Below, piece after piece: positions 39,031-45,539 of a DNA stretch of 45,539 bases. Origin of the DNA: Trichodesmium sp. MAG_R03 (GTDB taxonomy: Bacteria > Cyanobacteriota > Cyanobacteriia > Cyanobacteriales > Microcoleaceae); the NCBI GenBank assembly GCA_023356535.1, contig JAKQYF010000013.1, positions 1-45,539 of the forward strand, given 5' to 3'. Below the pieces are notes generated by a model that was not told the DNA's origin, ran no database searches, and worked only from the letters and a program-made list of their open reading frames with translations. Position 1 is the stretch's first letter, and each line of letters starts with the position of its first letter. Position numbers and translations under genes: made by a program.

Positions 39031-39121
39031 TATAAGTTCCAAAATTAAAGTAACTAATCACACACACCAAATAAAATAGGAGAACAATATGCCGACAGGA
39101 ACAGATGGTATAACTATTTAA
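39022..39121 (+). pseudogene. Truncated duplicate of the RTX gene 5' end
   Basis: About 95 bases (taagttccaaaattaaag, taactaat, cacacacc, ataggagaacaatatg) match 40395-40490 just upstream of and into the RTX gene. The reading frame begins MPTGTDGITI and stops at once, where the intact gene reads MATGTDGILIYGTG. So the leader, ribosome site and first ten codons were duplicated and then cut off, next to a tnpB remnant. Confidence 0.85.
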
Positions 39122-39359
39122 CGATGAGCCCAATGATGTGCCTGGCTACGGTCGATGTCAAACAGGATACTGGCTAAATCAAAGGTGGGTTAACTTTTCT
39201 TGTAGAAGAGAATATAAAATAATTTGTCTTCACAAGTGGGTAAAGGAGCCAAAAGGCCTCCTCCAACAGAGGGTTGACGAGGTTTATCCCTCAATGTTTG
39301 CTCATATACCTGAATAAAGGCTAATAGTAAGGATTGAAATGCTTTACGATTTAATCCTG

Positions 39360-40090
39360 TTAATGCCCTGAGTAACCTATCCTGTTTTCAGGCCAGTTCA
39401 ATATTGAGCATTTCTGAGCAGATACATCAAGCCCGGCAATTCCCGGGAAAAGTCGGGAAAACCTTTCATAGCAATGTGACGGCAGAACCATCAACATTGG
39501 CGGTATCTCGCAATGCTTTGAGGAATATCCCCAAAGCGCCATTCCAATCTCTCGGCATTGAGTGACCGCAGTGCGGACATTTAAAGTGCTTTGACCCTCC
39601 TAAGTTTTGATGAACATGGCCGCACTTTGTACAGGTTTTGGAAGTATATTCCTCAGTTACATCTATTACGGTTGCGCCTCGTTTTAAACCATGAAACTTA
39701 AGAGTTTGTTTGAAACGATAGTGTGCCCAATGAGCGCATTTGGCGAACTGTTTTTGAGTTTAATTTACGTTTCTTTTTTCCTGACTTGGCAACCATTTGG
39801 GATGACTCAAAAGTCGGAATAAAAATAACGCTCTGGCTCGGTTGTTAACCATTTTGCCACTTTTTTATGGACTTCATCTATGAGGTCTTTGATCCTAATA
39901 AACAAGCTATTAATTTTCTGGCTTATTCGGTGTCTTTTGTCTTGATTTTTACGACCTTTTAATCCGGTCTTAGCTCTTATTAGTTTGTCAATATGCTGCC
40001 CCAACCGAAAGATTCTAGTAATATCCCGATTGCCTATATCAATAAACTTTTCTCCATCAAATCCCGTTAAAAAACTGCGAACACCAATTT
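39360..40090 (-). pseudogene. IS200/IS605 family tnpB remnant
   Basis: On the minus strand: FLTGFDGEKFIDIGNRDITR, LIRAKTGLKGRKNQDKRHRI, IKDLIDEVHKKVAKWLTTEP, then after a frameshift KFHGLKRGATVIDVTEEYTS, the zinc ribbon CTKCGHVHQNLGG and CPHCGHSMPRDWNGA. The N-terminal third and part of the centre (the catalytic Glu region) are absent. Close to the 31674-31950 fragment at DNA level. The 39122-39359 stretch downstream is probably the element's 3' region. Confidence 0.85.
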
Positions 40091-40460
40091 CTCCTTGGTT
40101 TATTTTACCTTATTTCCCAACAACTCTACTATATATAACGAGACTAAGTTATTAGTGTAACAGAAAAAAAATGGGCGAACAGTGAGTAATCTCATAAATT
40201 ATTGTGATTTTGATCATAGCATCAAATTTTCAAAATATATATAACTTAAATGGGAATTACAAAAAAACACTAACTGCAGTGTAAAGTTCTGAAGTAGTTA
40301 TCAAAAGTACACTATATATAGAGGCAATACGTAAGTGTAAGTGCTGATAAAAATAGAGATAAGAACAAAGGGAAGTTCATCTACGATGTTACTAAAGTAG
40401 GATCTAAGTTCCAAAATTAAAGTAACTAATTACACACACCAAGTGAGATAGGAGAACAAT

Positions 40461-41873
40461 ATGGCGACAGGAACAGATGGTATACTTATTTATGGTACTG
40501 GTGAAAATGATACGCTTCTTGGTAAAAATGGTGATGATTCCATTTTTGGTGGTGAAGGTAATGACCAAATCACAGGTGAAGCAGGTGATGATAAACTTTA
40601 TGGTAATTATGGGGATGACACAATAAAAGGAAGTGCGGGTGATGACACAGTTTTGGGTGGTAATGGCAATGACTCAATAGAAGGAGAAATCGGTAATGAT
40701 CTACTTCGTGGTGATGACGGTAATGATCTAGTCTGGGGGGGTGATGGAAACGATACCCAGACCGGAGGAGGAGGTAATGACAAACTCTATGGTGGAATTG
40801 GTGATGATAAAGTACTAGGTGAGGACGATAATGACGAAATCACAGGTGGCGCGGGTCATGATGAACTTTATGGTGGAAATGGTGATGACATAATATATGG
40901 TAGTGAAGGTAATGACATAGTTATGGGTAATCCTGGTAATGACTCAATAGAAGGAAGGTTTGGTAATGATAAACTTAATGGTGGTGATGATAATGACCTA
41001 GTATGGGGGGGTGATGGAAACGATAGGCAGAGAGGAGAAGGAGGTGATGACAAACTCTATGGTGGAAATGGTAATGACACAATATATGGTGATGACGGTA
41101 ATGACACAATATATGGTGATGACGGTAATAACGATACGCAGAGAGGAGAAGGCGATACGCAGAGACGAGAAAAAGGTGATGACAAACTCTATGGTGGAAA
41201 TGGTAATGACACAATATATGGTGATGACGGTAATGACGAAATCACTGGAGATGCGGGTAATGATACACTTTTTGGAGATGCGGGTAATGATACACTTTTT
41301 GGAGGTGAAGGCAATGACAAAATCATAGGAGGTGAGGGTGATGATCTTATCATTGTTGAGAGTGATGCTGGAGAACCCAATATTGCCCAACAAACAGAAA
41401 CACCTAAGGTTTATCCAGAACAACCCTTTCTTGAAGCTGATGATACTTTAACTGGAGGAATAGGGGATGATACTTTCAGGTTTCAACTGTCGATGAATGC
41501 AAAAGAAGAGATTATTCAAAAACACACCATGTCCAACGGTAAGATCCACTGGAACAATATCGCTAAGGAAAATGATAACGTTCATGATCACTGGGTTGAT
41601 AGTATTGGTAATGATGTCATCCTTGACTTTAAAAGTGGAGAGGATAAAATTCAGGTTTCGGGTCATACTGTACAAGTCAAGATTAATGAACTTAATGATG
41701 GAAATGGATCTCTTCTTCAGGTAATTAGTAATCAAGGTGCTGGAGGTGGTGCCCACCACCTTGATCTACTAGGTACAATTACTGTTTATGGTGATATAGT
41801 TAAAGAGTCTGACTTAATAAATACGGTCACATATAAGAATAATGGGTTTTGCTGTATGGAATGTGACTGGTAG
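40461..41873 (+). CDS. RTX / hemolysin-type calcium-binding repeat protein
   Basis: 470 residues. Residues about 12-296 are some thirty glycine-aspartate nonapeptides (GGxGxDxxx type), which fold as a calcium-binding beta roll. A final unit (TLTGGIGDDTFRF) starts the C-terminal non-repeat region of about 130 residues, including VILDFKSGEDKIQ, a common RTX end motif, and a Cys-rich tail. No N-terminal signal peptide: type I secretion with a C-terminal signal is expected, but no secretion genes lie nearby. The register breaks at NNDTQRGEGDTQRREKG. aggagaacaat precedes the ATG. No toxin or protease domain is seen, so adhesive or surface roles are as likely as enzyme cargo. Confidence 0.9.
   Translation: MATGTDGILIYGTGENDTLLGKNGDDSIFGGEGNDQITGEAGDDKLYGNYGDDTIKGSAGDDTVLGGNGNDSIEGEIGNDLLRGDDGNDLVWGGDGNDTQTGGGGNDKLYGGIGDDKVLGEDDNDEITGGAGHDELYGGNGDDIIYGSEGNDIVMGNPGNDSIEGRFGNDKLNGGDDNDLVWGGDGNDRQRGEGGDDKLYGGNGNDTIYGDDGNDTIYGDDGNNDTQRGEGDTQRREKGDDKLYGGNGNDTIYGDDGNDEITGDAGNDTLFGDAGNDTLFGGEGNDKIIGGEGDDLIIVESDAGEPNIAQQTETPKVYPEQPFLEADDTLTGGIGDDTFRFQLSMNAKEEIIQKHTMSNGKIHWNNIAKENDNVHDHWVDSIGNDVILDFKSGEDKIQVSGHTVQVKINELNDGNGSLLQVISNQGAGGGAHHLDLLGTITVYGDIVKESDLINTVTYKNNGFCCMECDW
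40668..41068 (+). repeat. Internal 270-bp and 27-bp duplications in the RTX gene
   Basis: aatgactcaatagaagga at 40668 recurs at 40938, exactly 270 bases (ten nonapeptides) later, with continued similarity for about 130 bases (tgggggggtgatggaaacga in both). Just beyond, the 27-base unit at 41070-41096 is repeated exactly at 41097-41123. Confidence 0.85.
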
Positions 41874-41919
41874 TATGTAATATGACTTATGGCTATCATC
41901 AACAATTGACATAAAAATC

Positions 41920-42031
41920 GGCGTTGCATTACCAAGGGATGATTCTGATATCTGCCCAAAAATTTGTCCTTATTTATCAACAATTTTAGATGAGTACAAC
42001 TTGAACCATCATTCCCCAACTATGCAACGCC
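41920..42031. repeat. Possible small element with ggcgttgcat termini
   Basis: ggcgttgcat at 41920 and atgcaacgcc at 42022 form ten-base inverted ends around 92 bases without a coding frame. Found once in this window, so only a candidate. Confidence 0.45.
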
Positions 42032-42539
42032 TCATTATCAGCTCTTCAGTTGCTTCTGGTGTTGATATAGCAACCTGTACTGGTATGTTTACATATTGTA
42101 ATAAAATACCAAAGTAACACAAAGCTTCATGTATTGGTAATAGTAGTAGAGTCTTATACTACATCACATCTAAAGAAAAGAGTAGCATTTGACCTGATAT
42201 TCTACACAACAAAATGTAGTATGTAAAGATGGGAAAACTTGAGTAAGTATTTAGACTTATAGTATGGGGTAGGAGGCGATTGCAAACCAATAGGTACTTA
42301 ACCCATCCTCACCCTGTTTTTTTTTGAGTGATATTAGCTAAAAAGCTAATCCTAAAGAGATTTCAACTTGTTTGTTCTTCCTGCAGTACTTCATAAATGC
42401 ATGATATAATGATATCAGTTGCTCAAAGTTACCAATAGATATCTTCAAAAATTGCCAAAGTTCCTCTATCACTTGAGCTATCACATCTTAATCATTGCCA
42501 AGTGCTTTGATTTTACACTACTATTTAATTGTTGATTAT

Positions 42540-42765
42540 TTTAGCGCTTTAACTGCTTTGGTCTCAAGTTTCTTAACTGAGTAGATAGTATTTTTGACAA
42601 CTTGGAGTCAAAAACTTCAATAATTCTAAACAGTCTGGAGTGAGATTAGATATGCTCTTAACTGCAGAATTAATCAATAAATGAATCGACTGAAAATATT
42701 GAAATATCCAACGCAAAGTCGGTCAATTTCTCAGACGACCCAATTGATTTTTTATACTAGATATA
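42540..42765 (-). pseudogene. Possible transposase C-terminus remnant
   Basis: Minus-strand frames give fragments LRRLRNWPTLRWIFQYFQSI and ISNLTPDCLELLKFL...SCQKYYLL across shifts. They recall the C-terminus of a DDE transposase family (perhaps IS1634), but the assignment is from memory and weak. The rest of 42032-42540 shows no gene. Confidence 0.35.
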
Positions 42766-42836
42766 GTTTTGATGCCCTGATTTTTTGATAAGTTTACCTC
42801 GATAACATGAAGCCGTATACGCAATTGTGTCCTATC

Positions 42837-42927
42837 CAGGACTTACGTAAGGGCACTATATATAGAGCCTTGGTGCGTTACGCTAGCGCTAACGCACCCT
42901 ACCAATAGCGTTCATGCGTAAGTCCTA
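42837..42927. repeat. Family A MITE-like element (type 2, inverted) with CTATC duplication
   Basis: Ends caggacttacgt and gcgtaagtccta; interior ctatatatagagcc and cctaccaatagcg around the palindrome gttacgctagcgctaac. CTATC at 42832-42836 and 42928-42932 is a perfect direct duplication. Confidence 0.92.
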
Positions 42928-43123
42928 CTATCTATACTAATAATTAATTGACTTCCATAGTCAAATTCTCTCTCTATAATCCTGTATTTTATGCTGCCAA
43001 CAGCCTTCCCTGGTTTATCAACAATATTCATGCTACTGATTTTTTTGTGTTCTATAGAATTAATTTGTTTAATTTGTTGGTTCAAATTCTGGTGATGATT
43101 CATGTATCTTTTTCTACTACATA

Positions 43124-43455
43124 ATGAAGTGCAGAATGTGGGATCAAAATAAACGGATACTGCTGGTGCTAGAACAAGCAGGATGGCATACGACTGACAA
43201 GCTGGCATTACCTGAAGGTATTGACCTGTTTTTTGTGCCTAGTCATTCACCAGAATTACAACCAGCAGAACGTTTGTGGCCTTTAACTAATGAAGCAATA
43301 AAACTCCCTTTCGCTCCGTGATCGCTAATCACTCACTAGAGAACTTAGATAAATTAGAGCATTTGCTGGTCTATCGATGTCAGAAAATTTAGGAGCAGCA
43401 GGAATTCGTTTGGGGTTAATCTATTTTCACTGGTGGCCTCAAACTAGAAATGCTT
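43124..43455 (+). pseudogene. IS630-family transposase remnant
   Basis: WDQNKRILLVLEQAGWHTTD, LPEGIDLFFVPSHSPELQPA and ERLWPLTNEAI are the C-terminal DDE blocks of an IS630 transposase (usual pattern LVLDxAGWH...PPYSPELQPAERLW). The second catalytic Asp is replaced by Glu. A stop follows at 43321, with more homologous sequence out of frame (LENLDKLEHLLVYRCQ). The N-terminal half is missing. Confidence 0.8.
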
Positions 43456-43565
43456 AATCATTACTAATCATCCGGACATGATATTACTTATAAACTTGGG
43501 TTGATTTTTTTTTTGGAAAATGCTAAAATCTCAAGATTATTTGTGAGGAGTAGAGGATTCTAATT

Positions 43566-44612
43566 ATGAAATTTAGCGAACTTGCAAGTAAACTTTGTTC
43601 TGAGACCATCGCTTGTAGTCTGGAAAAAATAAATCATCTTGATCCAGATATTCAAGGTATAGCTGCAATAGATGAGGCCAAACCAGGTACTCTTAGTTAT
43701 ATTGAGGGTGCAAAATTTGCTAATTATTTAGAAACGACAAATGCTAGTGCTTTAGTTTTACCAATGGATGAAACTCTACAAAATTTGGCAGGTGAGCGTG
43801 GTATTGGTTGGTTATCTGCTAAAGAACCGAGATTATTATTTGCTCAGGCGATCGCTCTTTTTTATCGGCCTTTTCAACCTACTGCTGAAATTCATCCTAC
43901 TTCTGTAGTTCACCCGACAGCAAAAGTAGGTAAAAATGTTTATCTTGGCGCTCATGCTGTGGTTGAAGCAGGGGTAAAAATTGGTGATAATGTTTATATT
44001 TATCCGAATGTGGTGATTTATCCAGATGTGGAAATTAGAGAGAATACTATTTTGCACGCTAACTGTTCGATTCACGAACGGAGTCAGATAGGTAAGGGTT
44101 GTGTAATTCATAGTGGAGCAGTTATTGGGGGAGAGGGTTTTGGTTTCGTGCCGACTCCCGAAGGTTGGTTTAAGATGGAACAGTCTGGCAAGGTTGTTTT
44201 GGAAGATGGGGTGGAAGTTGGAGGTAATACTACTGTTGATAGACCTGCGGTAGGGGAAACTAGAATTGGTAAGAATACTAAGTTGGATAATTTGGTGCAG
44301 ATTGGTCATGGTTGTAAAATTGGTACAAATTGTGCTTTGGCTGGTCAAGTTGGTTTAGCTGGTGGGGTGAAGCTTGGGGATAATGTGATTTTAGCAGGTC
44401 AGGTAGGAGTTGCTAATCAGATAAAAATAGGAGATGGAGCGATCGCTACTGCTCAAGCAGGTGTTATACATAATATTGCTGCAGGAGACATTGTTTCTAG
44501 TAGTCCCGCGGTTCCTAATAAGATTTATTTGAAAGCTTCTGCTATTTATAAGCGCTTACCAGAAATTTATCAATTTGTCAAGCAGATGAAAAGAAAATTT
44601 GATCTCAGATAG
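43566..44612 (+). CDS. lpxD: UDP-3-O-acylglucosamine N-acyltransferase LpxD
   Basis: 348 residues. N-terminal uridine-binding domain (residues 1-100) with GIAAIDEAKPGTLSYIEG, then a left-handed beta helix of hexapeptide repeats (about 105-310): IHPTSVVHPTAKVGKNVYLG, VIGGEGFGFVP and VQIGHGCKIG, where His248 is the likely catalytic base. It transfers the N-linked acyl chain in lipid A synthesis, here from an acyl-ACP to UDP-3-O-acyl-glucosamine. Stand-alone LpxD genes are normal in cyanobacteria with Gram-negative-type envelopes. ATG at 43566 after tgaggag. Confidence 0.95.
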   Translation: MKFSELASKLCSETIACSLEKINHLDPDIQGIAAIDEAKPGTLSYIEGAKFANYLETTNASALVLPMDETLQNLAGERGIGWLSAKEPRLLFAQAIALFYRPFQPTAEIHPTSVVHPTAKVGKNVYLGAHAVVEAGVKIGDNVYIYPNVVIYPDVEIRENTILHANCSIHERSQIGKGCVIHSGAVIGGEGFGFVPTPEGWFKMEQSGKVVLEDGVEVGGNTTVDRPAVGETRIGKNTKLDNLVQIGHGCKIGTNCALAGQVGLAGGVKLGDNVILAGQVGVANQIKIGDGAIATAQAGVIHNIAAGDIVSSSPAVPNKIYLKASAIYKRLPEIYQFVKQMKRKFDLR

Positions 44613-44644
44613 CAGCAGAATTATATGATACAGCGCTTTCCTTT

Positions 44645-44700
44645 GTTATGAGGTACCTTTATGCGGGCCAGATGCCCGCACTACATGATTTTTACCATTT
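44645..44700. repeat. Family E palindromic element, inverted long form
   Basis: gttatgaggtacctttatgc ... gcactacatgatttttacca, the reverse complement of 15859-15912, centred on gcgggccagatgcccgc. It follows lpxD and could act as a terminator-like stem. Confidence 0.8.
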
Positions 44701-44749
44701 ATCCTGTACATCATTTGCCCGAAATCTACTGTAAGATTTTTGACAGTAA

Positions 44750-45028
44750 CTAGATTTCAACTTTGCAACTCTTAGGTTTATCTACTGGTATCACAATATT
44801 TAATTTCCTGACCCTATAGGATACGGTACTATGGTCTAGCACAGGCAAATCTAGTCCCATCAAGTCAAATATAGATTCTATAAACCCATGTGTTTGTCGC
44901 CGGGGCTAGTCCAAATAAACCACTCAAAGTTACTATTAATTCAATACCTACATCGCTATATGTATTAGATGCTCCTCTACGCCCAGCTTTGTGTTGATTG
45001 ACCCACTGCTCTATTACCTCTATTAGTT
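44750..45028 (-). pseudogene. IS5-like transposase N-terminal remnant
   Basis: On the minus strand: VIEQWVNQHKAGRRGASNTYSD, VGIELIVTLSGLFGL, then out of frame L-GLDLPVLDH-type and RKLNIVIPVDKPKSCKVEI. This matches the start of a DDE transposase (usual pattern YSDxAIETxLTLRLVF...PDHTTVSxR). The catalytic domain is missing. Family given as IS5-like by memory only. The stretch between this remnant and the next element (45029-45244) holds a low-complexity ttggacttggactt run but no gene I accept. Confidence 0.6.
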
Positions 45029-45244
45029 AGCCAAAATGTCAAACTACCTCATTTGCTTTAAGGAAGCATTATACTCTGACCAGTTGCTAAGACGGTACTT
45101 GGACTTTGATTTGGACTTGGACTTGGACTTACTCATATTTACTTTTATGCCGCGTACTGTCATTTTTACACTATGGGCTTCATTATGCAACAAAGTTCTT
45201 TGTTGCAGAAAAAACTGTTTTGGCAGTGTGTTTAATAATTTTCA

Positions 45245-45336
45245 CAGGACTTACGCCAAATATGAAAATATACACCATCTGTAGGGGTTAATAGCCGTTA
45301 ACCCCTACTAGATATAGTGGTTCTGCGTAAGTCTTT
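45245..45336. repeat. Family A MITE-like element (type 5) with TTTCA duplication
   Basis: Ends caggacttacgcc and tgcgtaagtc (terminal bases altered to ttt). Interior gtaggggttaatagccgtta. TTTCA at 45240-45244 and 45337-45341 is a perfect direct duplication. Confidence 0.85.
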
Positions 45337-45414
45337 TTTCAATTATAATTGAATGAATGATGATAATTGTTGATGATCATCCTTTTTTTGAATAAAAAGT
45401 TAACTGTTTTCAGA

Positions 45415-45539
45415 TTTATGATAGAGTCGATGGGAGGATTTCGCCTCCTCACCTCTCCTTCAGAACCGTACATGAGAGTTTCCAACTCATACGGCTCCTG
45501 ATACTAGATAAATTTTTCAGGTTTCGCCGTTCATACTAC
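45415..45539 (-). mobile_element. 3' end of a group II intron (domains V and VI)
   Basis: On the minus strand, domain V lies at 45463-45497: GAGCCGTA pairs with TACGGTTC, with a two-base bulge and an upper TGAG/CTCA stem. Domain VI follows at 45424-45457: a GGAGG-CGAAAT-CCTCC hairpin on a GGTG/CATC stem with an unpaired A near the 3' side as candidate branch point. The intron 3' end should fall at about 45415-45423; the rest of the intron, possibly with a maturase gene, would lie beyond the window's right edge. Confidence 0.78.

Noticed and set aside
40868..41423. Several antisense and shifted open frames over the RTX gene
   Set aside because: They are by-products of the 27-base periodic repeat; the sense frame has the calcium-binding nonapeptides.
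45036..45284. Open frame with LDFDLDLDLDL run
   Set aside because: Arises from a ttggac hexamer repeat and runs into a family A element; no homologous domain.

Overview
The window is chromosomal DNA of a low-GC, repeat-rich, probably filamentous cyanobacterium. Photosynthesis genes (psbU, apcD, btpA), many HIP1 octamers (gcgatcgc) and the order rplS - tRNA-Trp - secE - nusG - rplK - rplA - rplJ - rplL all point there. The dense load of small mobile repeats, TnpB wrecks and a group II intron end resembles Trichodesmium/Okeania-type Oscillatoriales; that genus-level guess is inference.

Layout. 1-2350: tandem repeat, a fold-type II PLP enzyme gene and three small palindromic elements. 2350-5923 (minus): groEL without groES, under a CIRCE operator, then a coiled-coil/EamA transporter fusion. 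6140-11257 (plus): rplS, tRNA-Trp and the secE-nusG-L11-L1-L10-L7/L12 translation and secretion cluster, with mobile repeats in the L1-L10 and L10-L7/L12 gaps. 11703-13994 (minus): NADH-dehydrogenase-like/SelD fusion. 14416-17558 (plus): two tandem AGCS sodium:amino-acid symporters. 18529-19594 (minus): two small exported proteins sharing an unusual METLA leader. 20252-25373: type I exporter-like ABC transporter, AEC carrier, AI-2E-family protein, plus gene remnants. 25539-27726: divergent SGNH-like protein and btpA. 27727-32900: IS200/IS605 tnpB wrecks and their non-autonomous ends, interrupted by psbU and an FHA-class III cyclase. 32923-38870: DUF3120 protein, uppP, apcD, rlmD, YkvA-like protein. 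38900-43500: RTX calcium-binding repeat gene with a truncated duplicate of its own 5' end and several transposase remnants. 43566-44612: lpxD. The right edge holds the 3' end (domains V and VI) of a group II intron on the minus strand.

The most distinctive feature is the repeat ecology. Family A is a MITE-like element with ends CAGGACTTACGCA/TGCGTAAGTCCTG. About 14 copies occur here with at least five interior types; six of the 12 two-ended copies are flanked by perfect 5-bp direct duplications, a seventh possibly so. Family B (ends TAGGGACGTT/AACGTCCCTA) is flanked by TA; one copy sits inside a tnpB gene, and removing it with one TA restores the frame exactly at that point. Family C elements are compact IS200/IS605-derived elements, two of them near-identical. 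Families A and B share an internal palindromic module, and B is nested inside a larger element F, so these repeats appear to insert into and exchange parts with each other.

Functionally the intact genes are mostly housekeeping: translation, protein folding, envelope synthesis (uppP, lpxD), light harvesting (apcD, psbU, btpA), selenophosphate supply, and transport. No CRISPR array, toxin-antitoxin pair or obvious defence island was seen.
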